From NCBI GenBank assembly GCA_015680685.1, contig MNCI01010387.1, forward strand, positions 320,194-384,193: a DNA stretch of 64,000 nt, written 5' to 3'. A program made the position numbers and the translations under genes. Below, piece by piece: positions 12,871 through 25,589 of this stretch. The number at the start of each line of letters is the position of its first letter. Position 1 is the stretch's first letter. Under the pieces are notes generated by a model, which saw nothing but the letters and a program-made list of their open reading frames with translations, did no database searches and was not told the DNA's origin. The stretch is from Gnetum montanum. Its lineage: Eukaryota; Streptophyta; Gnetopsida; Gnetales; Gnetaceae.

Positions 12871-12996
12871 GATTAATTCTTTAGTGTGCAACACTTTTCT
12901 CTTCTCTTTTCTAATAATTTTAAAATAACCAACCCTAAGGGTTCGTTCCAATGATGAGGAGATTTCCTAAGTTCTATTTAGCGCACAAACAACAAA

Positions 12997-13016
12997 GTCC
13001 CTGGCAACAGCGCCAA
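12997..13016 (-). other. Element D primer binding site
   Basis: Directly next to the 5' LTR the sense strand reads TGGCGCTGTTGCCAGGGAC. This is complementary, with two changes, to the 3' end of plant tRNA-Asp, the usual primer of Athila elements. Confidence 0.85.
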
Positions 13017-13839
13017 TGATGAGCGATGAGGTATCCCTGCGCTCAACCATATGAATACGACCGTACACGCACAATTCGGTTGAATTCTAAGGACTAGGTG
13101 CTTATGCGCCTTCATAGAACCCAGACGGGTTAGTCAATCATTGTCTTCCCAAGCTTACTTGTATAGCACAATTGTATGGTTAAGTAAACTTGAGGTATAT
13201 GATTTTTATATATTTTTATGCTTTATGTCTTGGTGTTGCAAAGGGAGAAGTGAACTAATTAAGTAACTAATTTAATTTAACTAATTGACTAGGCTCTAAC
13301 TAGTCCTAACACCAGCATCCATCCCCACTTGCCGTACACATCTTGAACTAGTGCAACACTACTAGGATTACCAAACGCTATTCATTACTGGGTTACCAAG
13401 TGTTCCATGCATGCTCGATGTGGTTGTACTGAGTGTGCTTACTTGGGAGAGTTAACAAGGTGAGAGAGAGAACATTAATTAACTAAGGAAAGCATTAAAT
13501 AACTGTAAATAACATTAAATAAGCTATTCTGAATGCTGCAAGGTTTATCACAAAGTTCATCTTTCTTTTCAGCCATAGGGTGTGCTCAGGTATACAATTC
13601 TTGAATAAAGATCTGTTCACTTTATGACTCTTACTGCGGGCACTCAAAAATAATTCTAACTCTAAGGAAGGAAAGCTGCAAGAGTTTGGATAAGGGACTA
13701 GGACTAACTATGCAAACCAGGTGCGCCCGCCTCTTATTTATAGGCAATGAGGCAGGTCCCAACATCGGATGCTTGATATCACTTGTTGAGCTCCGATATC
13801 GCAGACTCGATATTGCGGCCCTGATATCGTGGTTCATCA
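13017..13839 (-). repeat. Element D 5' LTR
   Basis: It starts TGATGAGCGATGAGG and ends GATATCGTGGTTCATCA, and is followed by the target duplication CTAGT. Read on the minus strand it begins with U3, where GATATC palindromes occur four times (13765-13835), then a CTATAAATAA TATA box at 13734-13742, then R/U5. It is slightly longer than its partner. Confidence 0.95.
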
Positions 13840-13844
13840 CTAGT

Positions 13845-14449
13845 TGTACTCCACATATAATATTGTAGACAATAATTAGAACTCCATTACCTACATTCTA
13901 TGAAAAATACTAGAACTACAAGTTTACCATCTAGTATACTTCGCACATGAGTTTAAGCAAGAATGAGAATTGAAGCAAGCTCGTGAATGTAAGAGCCCAA
14001 GAGATTCTAATAGGTGCAAGAAATGATAATAGCCTAGACAATGAAGGAGAAGGGTATACTTTGGTGTGGAAGCAAAAGTAGTTCGAAGCTAAGTGTAGTT
14101 GGAAGCCACCATATTAAGAGTGTTACATCTTCTTGTAGATCAAAAGGATCCATAGTTTCATAGAAGTAGGATGAATTTCTCCAATGGATTTAAAGTTATT
14201 TTTAAAAATAGATTATTCTTGTAAAGTTCATGGTTATGTAGAATGAATTATTATTTTTTTCACAAGATAGGTTGTTTTTGCGGAATAGGTTTCTCCTATG
14301 GGTTTGTTGTTAATTTTTAGAATAGATGGTTCTTGTAGAACTGTACAAACTATAGAAGGATTAGGCTAATGGGCCATACTATGAAACTATAGAAGAGAGT
14401 CATAAAGTAGCATCTTAGACTTGAATTAAAGTATTAAAAAATTAATTTG
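13845..14449. other. Spacer between element D and the RTE LINE
   Basis: About 600 bp with no gene, domain or clear repeat that I can recognise. It continues the host sequence interrupted by element D, because the two sides share the CTAGT target site. Confidence 0.5.
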
Positions 14450-15272
14450 GATTTATGCCAATGAAATCTATAATAGAGACTTTTTTGATATGATCACTAA
14501 TAGAGAAATTCGAAAAACATAGAGAAAATATACATATGATCTTCATTGAATTGGAAAGAGCATATGAAAAAGTGCCTATAGATATTATGTTGTGGCCCTT
14601 GCAGAGGAAAAACATCTTTAATAAATACATTAAAGTGATTCATGACATGTATGTGAATCACATCTAATTTTCTAGTCATAGTGCATAAAGCATCTACACT
14701 TAGTCCATAGTTATTCGTGATTGTTATGGATAAATTAACAAAGAAATTATAGGATGAAATCCCATGGTGTATTTAAGTTACAAATGATAATGTGTTGATA
14801 GGTACAATTCAAGAAAGTGATGCTTCTAAAATGGAAAATTATAGACATGCTCTAGAAAAAAAGGCTTAAAAATCAATAGAAGTTATATATATATATATGA
14901 AATGTAATTTCAATAAAAGCATAAATAGTGGTGAAATAAAACTAACAATTCATGGTTAAAAAGTTGCTCATTGAAAACAATATTACTACTTGGGACCAAT
15001 GCTCCACTACGATGATGAAATTGATAAAGATGTAAGACATAGTATTCAGGTAGAATGGTTAAAATCGAGACAAGCTAGTGGTGTTTTATGTGATAAAAGA
15101 ATCCCAATAAAACTAGAAGAAAAATTTTATAGTACAAAATTCAGGCATGTTATCTTATATGATGCTAAATGTTGGGCAATACAAAAGAGACATGAACAAA
15201 AAATCAGTGTAGTATAAATGATTGCTTGGATGGATGTTGGATGTTACTAAATATATAAATTTCATAATATAA
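14450..15272 (+). pseudogene. RTE-type LINE reverse transcriptase, 5' part
   Basis: A 5'-truncated non-LTR retrotransposon. Translated in pieces it shows IHMIFIELERAYEKVP (the RT motif usually FIDLEKAYDKVP), then near 14990-15217 an open stretch with YLGPMLHYDDEIDKDV and ASGVLCDKRIPIKL. These are diagnostic of plant RTE-clade LINEs. The YADD region between them is badly decayed. The reading stops where element A is inserted (TSD TATAA, 15268-15272) and resumes at 40857. Confidence 0.88.
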
Positions 15273-16092
15273 TGATGTGGAGCCTACCTCAATAGACTCC
15301 AAAAGGATCCATTCCACAAGCCTTCTAAGCAAAATTTAACCTAGAAGCAAGAATAAGATAATGACTTGGAGAAAATTCTGCTTTTTATAGGAAAACTCTC
15401 AATATGCAAATAATTACATAAAAGATGAGGAGTTAAGCTCAACCCAAACCTCTCCCAAGGATCTTAGAGGTGACACATGTCCCCTCTCAATCCTCAATTG
15501 GTTATAATGGAGCTAAAGCTTAAGACAAGAAACTTATAAGAGATTCTCCTAACCTCTCTCAAGTGCTCTCCCTTGCCTCTCACTCAAACATTTCTTGCAC
15601 AAGCTCTTAAGAGACCTCTCAAATCTCTCACTCTTTCTCAAGCCTTGGACTTTTATTTAGAGCTTCTTGGTGTGACCTTTCTTCTTCCCTATAATTTTTC
15701 ATTCAATTTGATATTTGTTAAAATCCATGTGAGATGTCTATGAGAAATAGTAGATGTCTATCCCAAATGCAAAGGATATTAAAGTAGATGTCTTGGTTGA
15801 GATGTTTAAAATGTAGTTGAGACAACTCACTTGCAGTTGGGATGTCTCCTCTATATGCCAAAATGCAAGGATGCTTGTGTCGAGGCTTGGAATCTTAGAA
15901 GACCTCCAAGCAAGTATCCATAGCTCCTAGAACATCCCAAACTCATCAAAATAGCCCAGAACAACCCCAAACATGGAAAAAAACCTTGGAATCATCATCA
16001 AAAGGTCAACATAAGAAGACATACACAAACAACATACACACATACTTGAGATACATTAAGGATTACACAAGGGCTGGGTGATGTCCTCATCA
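15273..16092 (-). repeat. Element A 3' LTR
   Basis: It pairs with 40049-40851 over its full length. On the sense strand a TATA-like CTAAATAAAAG lies near 15650-15660. Upstream of that, at about 15730-15860, the motif AGACATCT recurs about five times. The sense purine run AAGGGTGGGAGAGA at 16093-16106 is the polypurine tract. Confidence 0.95.
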
Positions 16093-17528
16093 TCTCTCCC
16101 ACCCTTAAAATGTCATGCTTAATGACCTTTCACAAGCTGGAAGGCACCATGCCCCTCATGACTCAAGGCCATCACTCCTATCATAACAATCAAAACTCAA
16201 TGCATCAAAAACATCATAAGAATGAGGTTTAGTTGATGTTTTTGTTTTGAGCTTCCCTTGCTCATGGAGGCTTGTTCTCATGCCCTACCATGCTTTCTTT
16301 ATTTGAGCATCTCCTTGGAATGCTTTTCTTGCATCCCCATGATGACTCAAACCTACACAAGAATGGCACAAAAATCTGGAAAAGTAATTGTTAGCATCAA
16401 TCCATGGTGTAGTCCTCCTTGCCCTATGCCAAAATACTAATGGTGTTTCTCCACTTATTGCCAACTGATCTTCCTTATTCTTCCAACATCTTCTTACTAA
16501 TACAAATTTTAGTATAGCAGTTACATAAGTATCCAAAAGCATCAAACGATATACTACTATCATCAACACCCAAGATTGAACAGTAGCGTAAACAAACCTT
16601 TTCTCATTTGTATGAGACTCCACAAATTTAGTAATAGCATCCATATTAAATGCATTCTCTTCAACATCAAAGAAAATTTCATCATCACAAATAACATTCA
16701 TCCTAACATTTTTCTTACAAGTAAGAAGCATCAGTGAAGAATTCAAGTTACCAACCTCACTATCAACAATAGTGGACAATAATTGAATCTTATGATTACC
16801 TTGCCTTACACTCCAACTATTATTTTATCCATCAAAATAGCCTTATTATCCTAATTCCATGGTCTACCAAATATAAGATCTAAATAATCAATAGGAAATA
16901 CATCACAAAGTATTTGATCATGAAAATATTGAATGGAATAATCAATAAGACATTGTTCATTAACTTTCTTATAATGATTCTTCATTAACCAATGCACCTT
17001 ATATGGATTAGGGTGAGGAATTGTAACTAAATGCAATGACTTTAGAACCTTGGTAGAAATCACATTTTCTTGTGCTCTGCCATCAATGAGCACACTCAAG
17101 GAATGACCTTTCACATTACAATGAGTTCTAAACAAACTCTTCCTCATAACATCTTCATTGGCACTAACATGTTCAAGAAAAGTACAACTATTCAAATCAC
17201 TTTGATTAGAAATATATGACGGATCATGTTCACATACCTTCTTTGAAGATTCAGGCTCATTCTCTAGCATAGTTTGAATTTCCTTACCCTTAGAGGCATT
17301 CTTCTTCAACTTTGTGCATTCCCATTGTCTATGACCTGATTCATCATAATTATAACATATATATTTACCTCTTGAAAATTGTTCCCTTCTTCTTCCCCTC
17401 CTAGGAGAAGTAGATTCCCTTTCCTTCTTCTTTGGTTCATCTTCATCATCCTCCTTGGATAATTTCCTTGACTTGTGAGTTGTGTCTTTTTCATTTCTTT
17501 TCTTGTAATCTTCATCCTTCTTCAAGCC
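16093..17528 (-). pseudogene. Element A gag C-terminus and protease
   Basis: In sense this continues the gag interrupted by element B. It has a basic region with SPRRGRRREQF, then a knuckle CYNYDESGHRQWEC, where the second Cys of CCHC is replaced by Tyr (about 17310-17350). The protease follows near 17060-17110 as LSVLIDGRAQENVIS (usual DSGS.ENVIS), so the active-site Gly-Gly has become Gly-Arg. The domain end FGRPW is at about 16855-16870. Downstream, 16285-16779 is an open stretch that looks like the usual post-protease sequence, and then the element ends without RT. Confidence 0.82.
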
Positions 17529-18373
17529 TGATGAGCAATGAGTAGTCCCTATGCCCAACCATATGAATCACTAGCATTCACTAAGTGATCCAGTCAAATT
17601 CTATAGACTTTAGCTCTCTAAGTACACTTGATCTAGGTAGTGAATTTCAAGGACACGATTGTTGTCTTCCCAATTCCACTTGTGAGGTTTAAGGATATAA
17701 TTAAGTGTAATTGAAGCACATGATTTGTATAACTTTTATATTTTTCATTTAATTTTCCTAAGTATAGAAAATAAAGTAATTAAATGCTAATTAATCTAGT
17801 AACTAATTAATGCCTTAACTAATCCTAACATAAGCATCCATTCCCATCCACTGTATACATCCTAAACACATTGTAATGCTACTGGATTACCAGGCATAAG
17901 CACTATTAGCATTACCAAGCATTAACGTATGCTCAAGATGGTTGTACTTATGTGCATTAATTACTTGCTATTAATTAGTAAATTAAATGCATGGGCATAC
18001 ATTGCATGAATAATAAATGCATTAATGAAATATTAAGCTAAGTCCAAGTGCTGCGAGGTTTATCAAGAAAGCTCATGTTTATTACCATTCACACTAGGGT
18101 GTGTAGGTACAACAGTGCTTGAATAAAGATCCATACACTTCTCAAATCCTATTGTAGGCACTTAGAAAATATTCTAACTCTCAAATAAAGAAACTACAAG
18201 AGTTTGGCTAAGCTATGAATGAATGAATGCCATAAATTCGGCGAGTGCTCGCATTTATATAGGTAAGACTAGACATTGTGTCAATGCATATGTGTTGACG
18301 CAGCAAACCATGCGTCAATGAGTACACATTGACGAGATCACATTGATGCAATCCAATCAACCGTAACTCATCA
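17529..18373 (-). repeat. Element B 3' LTR
   Basis: It pairs with 38177-39011. Sense TATA: TATATAAAT at 18253-18261. In U3, at 18270-18350, TGACG/CGTCA-type motifs (GTTGACGCA, ATTGACGAG) recur several times. The sense polypurine tract GTTGTGGAGGTA lies at 18374-18385. Confidence 0.95.
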
Positions 18374-18599
18374 TACCTCCACAACTAAATGAAAATGTGT
18401 CCTTCAATGAACAAAAAGAAGAACAAGTTCTTTATAAAATTTTGGGAAGCTATGGGATTATTGATTGACTGATTGACACAGACACAGACTCAACTAATGC
18501 TAAGTATGCAAGTGGATGGATTTATAATGTTTATAAAAATTAGTGTTCATGACAAAAAAATTGAACACCATTACAAAAGATTATAGATTTTTTACGAAT

Positions 18600-20590
18600 A
18601 TCATAGACCTCCTCCACCAAGAGATTATGATTTTCTAGTGCCAACCTCCTCATGTTCATGGCTATCTTGGTAAGTTGCTCCTGCTATTGTCTCATGTATT
18701 CAACCATTTCTTCTTTTTAGAGCTCAACATTGCATAGGAGATAGTTGTCCTTAGTTAGAACTACATTCTCCTTGTGAATCTCTGATAAGTACTTCTCAAT
18801 GTTACAAGTCAATGTTGCTACTATGGAGTCATTAAAGACTATGGTCTCCTTAGCATTCTAGGCTGCTTGAAGTGTTTCTTGAAGCTACAGAAAAGCTTCA
18901 TCTCTAGTTACAGCCTGGCTAAGAACTATGGGATTAGTGAGGTGGGCTTGTAATTCCACACCTTCATTAGCTAAGCGTTAATTTTTAGTTGTGGCTGCCC
19001 CAAGTTAGACATTGGTGATGAGGTACTTTTTCTTAGCCTTCAACAACATTGACTGAGTTGCATTGATGTCATCTAGAAGGTCAAAGACCTCCAAAATCGT
19101 TTGCCTCATCCCCACCAGTCATTCCAGAAATTCTTTTTATTGGGCTATGCTAAATATCCCACTTGCTACTCTTGTAGATGTTTGCACATCTCTGAGTGCA
19201 AAAATATATAGCATAGATGTTGCAAGAACATCGAGTGCTTCTTGCACTCTATCAGCTACCACCTCGGCCATTTTTTTTTGTCGTTGGTGTTGCATCACCA
19301 AGACAGTGACCCCATCTCCTTCCTCTAGGTGTACCAAAAAGGTAGCAGAATTTTAAGAGATCTCTGCAAATTTCTATTGTCCTAAAATGGACATCGTTAC
19401 CTCTTGGGCATTAGGATTTGAGCATGTGGATGCCTACATTCATTGGGCAAGAAACGTTGGCACTATTTCTTCCAACTAATTGATGGTACGAGTGACCTTG
19501 TTTAGATGACTTAGGGTTGGTCAGTAGATGGATGGATCCCTACTCGGCCTTGCCTACTACTACTAGAGAAGGTTCTGCATACGCTTCATGGTAGCACGAG
19601 CCTCCAACATTGTTTCATGAGTGGGTGGTGGTGGTGGTTGCTCCTCCTCTTGAGTCTTGGTAGGTACCTTATCTTTCATCATTTTTCCCAAGAGGCAATA
19701 GGATCATGTCAGAGTGTGTCATTGGAATAGCGGGCTATTCCTTCCCTTTTACATAATTTTCGAATCAAGCATAGGAAGGGGAGTGCCTTTCTCCCACACT
19801 CATTTTCTTTGAAGTGCTTTTCTATCTAAAGATAGATTAGCTATGGGAAATTGACAAGAAATTTCTCGCTCAAAGCGATGCATGCATGGGTAGAGAAGCT
19901 TGTCAGCTTACATGGCCTCACCATTAAATTGAGGTGGTAAGCTATGATCTTGAAGTATGCTCACTTTGCCATTGTGAGTGCACCGTATTCTTTGTGGTCA
20001 ATTGTAAAGAACTGCTGCATCCACTCCTTCTTTACCTTTGGGTCTTCTTGTGTCGAGATTTCTAACAAGGTTGCCCTAGTTTTTGGCAACCAGAGGGCCT
20101 AAGAGATGGCCTCCACTGAGTAGGACATACTAATGTCCTTGATTTTATAGTGGCATTGGCCATTCTCCACTGAAGGTGACATGGGAGAACTATGCAACTA
20201 AGTTCTAACTTCTTATGGGATGAAGTTTAAGAAGGTACCAAAGTTCAGCTTTTGGAGAATCGAATGTTGAATCTCCTTAGCCTTCATTTGCTTAAGATAG
20301 GCATCCGTCAAGGTGACCTCAAGATTTGGCCTTAGTCCTAGTGCCTCATCCCAGTGGGATTGCTCTGTTTAATCTTCAAGAATCTAATGAACAAATTCAA
20401 CTTAGGGCTCCTCCCAAAGAGGTCTTGTTGCTTATGTTCTGGTTGCTTACTCTTAGGGCTATTCCAGCTGTTGGCCCCTTCTAGTTTTGGGCTACTTATC
20501 CCTCGATTGGGATGGTCCTGTTTCTTGTTCATGTTTCTCCCTTGGTCTAGGTTCCATCTATAATCACAACATGACCAAAGATTAGCATTT
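18600..20590 (-). pseudogene. Element B extra ORF downstream of integrase, unknown function
   Basis: Read on the minus strand, this stretch has long open segments separated by single stops. One (about 20215-20360) contains SHWDEALGLRPNLEVTLTDA and AKEIQHSILQKLNFGTFLNF. Others contain ENGQCHYKIKDISMSYSVE and a segment near 19137-19337. A Pro run and a KMMKDKVP segment lie near 19620-19690. I do not recognise the domain. In Athila elements the position after integrase is where an env-like ORF is found, but I see no clear membrane segments. Element D lacks it. It may be a decayed env-position ORF or a captured gene. Confidence 0.5.
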
Positions 20591-20599
20591 GGTGTGTAA

Positions 20600-22470
20600 C
20601 TGAAACATTTTTGATACCTTGCCTCTTTGGATTAGTTACACTTAACTAAGTAGCAATCATGACAAATTTGATTATTTTATTATTATTTCATTTAGATGGC
20701 TATTAGATCTTGTTGAAAAGGTTTAACTCTCATGAATTAGATATTTTAATACTATTTTATTAGTTAAACCTTGTGGGAGTTAGAAAAAATTTGAAATTAT
20801 TTTTCAAAAACCTAAGGTTTGTGAACCCCATAATGTAGAGCTCATCTTTGGTAGCTGTAAGATTGAAGAATAGGATTAATCGGACAAGTAGTTTGAAAGT
20901 TACGGGCTCTAGAAAGTTCTAAGGTTTGAAAATTGCAAAAACACCTTTTTTGTTTGAGAGTAAATGACAAAAAAGTTTCAAAGTGTTGCACTATATATAG
21001 ATTTTTTTGGGTTGCATCGATGGAGTTCCATTAATGCAGCTAACAAACAAAATTTTTCATCATTGAAAATAAAGAAAAAAAACAAAGAGTTTTTGTGTAA
21101 AATTGAAGTTCATAGGGAGCTAGAAATGCCTAGAACATGATGAAATGTGTGAAGAGGGTTGGATAATTCATAAAAAAAAGAGATTTAATGAGGAGAAATT
21201 GAATGAAGGAGTGCACAACTAGATGTAATTGGAACACAAAAGATTTGATTGAAAAAATGTCTAAGGGATAAGGAACTTAACCAACCCAACCAAGGAGTAT
21301 GTAGGTGGGTCCTCCCTATAGCAGGCTTATGTCCTTAATGCCCTTGCATGCCCTAAAACCAAGGAGTTTGTGGACCGCATGGATGATTAATGGTTATGAT
21401 TAGTTAAGGACCAAATCACCAAAGAAACCATCAAAGAATTTTTCCCGTATCAAACCAAGACATTCAAAAAACATGAGAAAAGGTAGTGAGGTGAGTTATG
21501 GAAAGCATAGGTGGATGAAGTAGAGTGTGGAATGAAGTCTTGTATCATGGTCACATGAAGTCCCTTGTGGATTTGTGGTTAATATGACCTAATAACGTCC
21601 ATCCTTAGTCCAAATTAAAACCAACCACTTTCAGTGACTTTGCATTAATACTCTTAGATTTGTCCATGCTCCTAAGGCACAACAATATCCCATAGATCAA
21701 TTGCCATTCCTAAAAGAGAAGAAAAGAAAAGCATGAAGTGAGATAGGCATGAGTTAAAGGGGATCTTCAGGCATGGGTAACATGTCTTTCAAGTCCCATA
21801 ACTAGTGCTTGTAGTCCATTAATTTGTCTAGGGGGTGTGCTTTGAATTCCCATTATTGTTTTTTTTTTTTTGGATTTTGGATTTTTAGATGGAAACCACA
21901 CCATGCAAATACTTAGCTTCCTGTTATTGGTCAACAATGGAATGGTGAGAAATTCATGGAAACACTCATGCACCCAAGAGGGTAGGCAAGTACAAAGAGT
22001 ATCAAATCCCCTTGAAGTCACATCCTTTTCTATCCATTTAATCCTTTCCAAGTTTGGAAACTACCAAAGTCACAAATTCATTAAAAGTCTCATTTAAGAA
22101 TTGACCTCATACTTCCAAAACAAGGGAACACCATAGAGTTTTATGGATGTGTGGATAATGTGGATTCACTGCCTGTAATCATGAGAAGAAACCATGTCTT
22201 AGTTATCAACATGAAAATTCAAAGGTAGAATCCAGAAATTAGCAATCAAATAACATTATAGTACAAACAATTATCAATTGATAGCTACAGTTGCACAAAG
22301 TCCCGACAGCAATAAAGAAAACCATAAGAAAAATTACAAACCAAATAAAGTAAAATATAGAAGAAATTGCAAAATATTTAAGAAAGAGAAAATGTACTAA
22401 ACACGATATAAAACAAAAATTGTGAAAAATAGAAAAAATGAAAAAAAATGAGTAGCCTCTTTATTTCATT
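20600..22470 (-). other. Element B 3' noncoding region
   Basis: No gene is seen. The part at about 21290-22160 matches element D (about 5490-6370) and element E (about 58810-59700), including the shared block next to an A-rich tract (sense) at 21766-21872. The small frames in it have no recognisable domain. Confidence 0.65.
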
Positions 22471-22479
22471 CAGCATAGA

Positions 22480-23700
22480 TGGCCATCTCCCCCACAATTG
22501 AGTTGGAAGAAGGAGATCCAAAAAATTCAGCATGCATGTCCATCCATTGAGATGTTGCGATCACTAGCTCTTTTGGGTTCATGCAAAGGTTTTAGTTGTT
22601 GTATGTTGACTAGAAGCTTTTTGTTTGGGTTTTCAAGTTTCTAAATTAATATGTCTCTAGAAGGGAAAGGTTTCATAGATGATGTAAGGTCACTCCCACA
22701 ATCTTTCAAACTTAGTTCTTTGTGGCACATGTGTGTGATTCCAGTATAGGACCCTGTCTCTCATTTGAAATTTTACTTTCCTGATTCTAATGTCATGGCA
22801 TTGTTTATTAAATGCCTTATCCACTTCTTTAGATTATAGGGCCACTAGTTGCTTCTCATCTAGCATGTTGAGATTCATTAACCTTTCTTTTTATGCTAGG
22901 CTTAAGTTAATGCAAAGTCACAGGTGTTTGACAGTGTATGGAGTTTTTCTTGGATGGGAACTATTGGTAGTTTGCCATACACAAGCTCATAGGGAGAGTA
23001 GCCAATAGGAAGTTTCCAAGTGGAGCGGTAGGCCCAAAGGGCATCATTGAGTTTGGTGCTTCAATCTCTCCTATATTTACTAATGGTTCTTGTTAGTATT
23101 TTTGTGATCTCCCCATTCGCAACTTCTTCTTAACTATTAGCTTGGGGGTGGTAGGTTATTGCTAGTTTATGTTCAACCTCAATGCACTACATGAGTTTTT
23201 AAAAGGTAGTACCCATAAAATGAGTTTCTATTTACAAGATGTTGTTGTACAAACCGAGCAGTCATAGAAGATGTGCAATTTGTGATAGGCATCGCTTCTA
23301 CCCATTTTGTGTAGTAGTCAATAATTACTATGATGTACACCTTTTCATTAGACATGGGAGTGATAGGACCCATGAAATCAATGCCCTAAATATTGAAGGG
23401 CTTCAATGGTTAGATCCATTGCAAAGGCCCCTCCATATAAGTGGTCATCCCATAATCACGTTGGCAGCATTCATAGGAGTGGACAAAGTGGTAAGCATTT
23501 CTGAAAAGTATTGGCCAATAAGACCATGCCATGAGGATCTTAATGGTCATGCATCTCCCAGCATAATTGTCCCCATAAGAACCATCATGAGCATCTTGGA
23601 GAATGTGTAGTTAGTCATCATCAAGTACGCACCATCGAACTAGGCCATCAACACACACCTTGTAAAGGTTTCCGTTGATTTCTATGAAGTGTTTTTCTTG
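22480..23700 (-). pseudogene. Element B integrase, degenerate
   Basis: Homologous to the D integrase at 6614-7790 and equally broken. The open piece 23179-23373 shows GPITPMSNEKVYIIVIIDYY, then KWVEAMPITNCTSSM, the start of the catalytic core with its first Asp (usual form YIIVAIDYFTKW.EA). A degenerate zinc-binding end lies upstream in sense (about 23440-23560). A C-terminal segment at about 22480-22700 contains the KPFHEPK-like end. Confidence 0.82.
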
Positions 23701-23868
23701 GTCAAGAAATTATTGTTTCTTCCTATTGTCCCATTCTTTAGGCATCTTCTAAGTTAGAATGTAGGTGAGAATGACATCATACTAGTTAGTTTCAATGGGT
23801 ACTTGTTTAATTATAGCCCAAGCAAAGAGGAGTTTATCAAGGAATTGATTTAAAAGTGGGATTTCCTT

Positions 23869-24274
23869 CTATTTGTTGTCCCATCTTAATCGAGACAAGT
23901 AGTCAACAACCATGTTCTCAACACCCTTATGATCTACCATTGTCAAAACGAATTCTTGCACGATCACCAACCATCGTATGACATGAGGGCTGACCATTGG
24001 TTTATTCATCAAAAATCGAATTGCACTATGGTCAGTGTGCACAAACACCTTGTACCCAAGCACATAGTGCCTAAATTTTTCTAAGGCATACACCACTACC
24101 ATCAATTCCTTCTTTGTGGTGATGTGGTTTAGTTGTGCACCCACAATGGAAGTAGTAAGGATGTTTATGATCATCCAACTGCATGAGCATAGCTTCCAAG
24201 GCATAATTAGATGCATCCATCATGATGTAGAAGGGTTTGGACAAGTAAGGTGCTCGTATAATTAAAGTTTCCAC
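23869..24274 (-). pseudogene. Element B RNase H, degenerate
   Basis: Shows MMDASNYALEAMLMQLDDHK, then after a frameshift ALEKFRHYVLGYKVFVHTDH and VVDYLSRLRWDNK. This is the Ty3/gypsy RNase H fold order; the usual TDASD..GAVL start has lost its first Thr. It adjoins the RT and is homologous to 7791-8417 of D. Confidence 0.85.
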
Positions 24275-24289
24275 AAGATTTTGCTTGAG

Positions 24290-25250
24290 TTGCTAGAATG
24301 CATGCTTACATTCCTTGGTCCAGATAAATGGAGCATCCTTCTTTGTCAACTCCACCAATGGTTTGATGATCTCAGATGAATTCTCAATGAAGCGTTGGTA
24401 GTAGCTAGTGTGGCCAAGGAATGACCTCACATCTTTAATTGTTTTTGGGTCTAACTCACACTTCTTCAGAGTCCACCTCAATCCCTTGTTGTAAAATTCT
24501 ATGCCTCAACACAATGCCTTCTTGGACCATCAAGTGGCTTTTCTACTAGTTAAGCCTAAGGTTTTTCTCCACACACCTTTTTAGCACTTGCTCAAGATGG
24601 TCCAAGGTTTTCTCGAAGGTAGCCCATTAGGTGGACAAGTCATCCATGAAGACTTCCACCCCACTACCAATCTACTATTGGAAAATGCTTAGGACCAGGC
24701 ATTGGAATGTGACAGGGGCATTGCATAGGCTAAACGACATCTTTCTATAAGTGAAAGTCCCCCAAGGACTTGTGAATGTAGTTTTGGCATGGTCCTCTAG
24801 TGCTATCTAGATTTGGTTATAGCCACTATAACCGTCCAGAAAGCTATATTAACAATGCCGAGAAATGATGTCCAACACCTAGTTCACAAATGGCAATGGA
24901 AAATGATCCTTGAATGTTGCCATATTCAATAGCCTGAAATCAATGTAGACCTTGCATTTCCCACCATTCTTTGGCACTATGACGAGTGGGGTAACCCACT
25001 CACTATCTACAATGGGGTAGATGAACCTCACCTTGATAAGTTATTTGATCTTCTCTTTGATGATCTACTTCAATTTGGGGTTCAACCACTACTACAACTG
25101 CCTCTTTGGTTTCATGGAGAAATTTGTGTAAATTCAATGCTAGCATATACTTGAATCAATTCTGGTTAGCTCATGATATGACCAAGTAAATATTATTAAC
25201 CATTTGTTGACCACCTTTAATAGTTTCTTTTTTTTGCACAGGAGCAAGGT
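24290..25250 (-). pseudogene. Element B reverse transcriptase, degenerate
   Basis: In sense: VYIDFRLLNMATFKDHFPLP near 24900-24960, YSFLDGYSGYNQI near 24820, TTFTSPWGTFTYRKM near 24740, and the catalytic box as FMDDLS at about 24640-24655. EGIVL and a connector with FLGHTSYYQRFIENSS follow (24293-24481). Stops break it in several places, but the catalytic Asp pair survives in translation. Confidence 0.9.
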
Positions 25251-25280
25251 TGGCATTGATAATGACTAGCTTGCCATTTT

Positions 25281-25589
25281 TTAGAAAAGCATATTTATTT
25301 TGGTTGGTATATTTTTTAACTCAAGGGGCTCGTATTTAAATCTCTTAGGGATTTCCAACTCTCCCCAATTGGTTTCATCAAGTTCATTGAAGATTTGGCA
25401 ATGGATTTGCTCCATTTCGTCCATGTCTTCAATGTAGGTACTTGTCAAGCTCTCACTTTGTTCCATGCACAATGTTGAATTGCTTTTAGATTTAATTGTT
25501 AACCACTGGGTGCCCTGCTATTTTATGGTTACTATGTATAGACACCTTTGCACTTCTGTGACATCTACACACTGCCTGCATGCTATGAT
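25281..25589 (-). pseudogene. Element B protease-RT linker, cut by element C
   Basis: The stretch 25281-25472 is homologous to the D linker at 9274-9633: both open with a Met-Glu segment followed by ESLTSTYIEDMDEMEQIHCQ-like sequence and share NWGELEIP. Element C is inserted just upstream in sense, with target ATGAT at 25585-25589, and the linker resumes at 34940. Confidence 0.7.

Larger units (their letters stand above)
3926..13839 (-). mobile_element. Element D: Athila-like Ty3/gypsy LTR retrotransposon
   Basis: This is a complete but inactive LTR retrotransposon of about 9.9 kb, read on the minus strand. Two LTRs of about 810-820 bp with TGATG...CATCA ends are flanked by the perfect 5-bp duplication CTAGT (3921-3925 and 13840-13844). 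In the sense direction the order is 5' LTR (13017-13839), tRNA-Asp-like primer site, gag, protease, reverse transcriptase, RNase H, integrase, a 1.9-kb noncoding 3' region and the 3' LTR (3926-4734). Gag precedes protease and integrase follows RNase H, which is the Ty3/gypsy order. The primer site and RT type point to the Athila lineage. All coding parts carry stops and frameshifts. Confidence 0.93.

Noticed and set aside
19063-19356. Plus-strand 97-residue frame in element B
   Set aside because: It is the opposite strand of the minus-strand extra ORF of the element.
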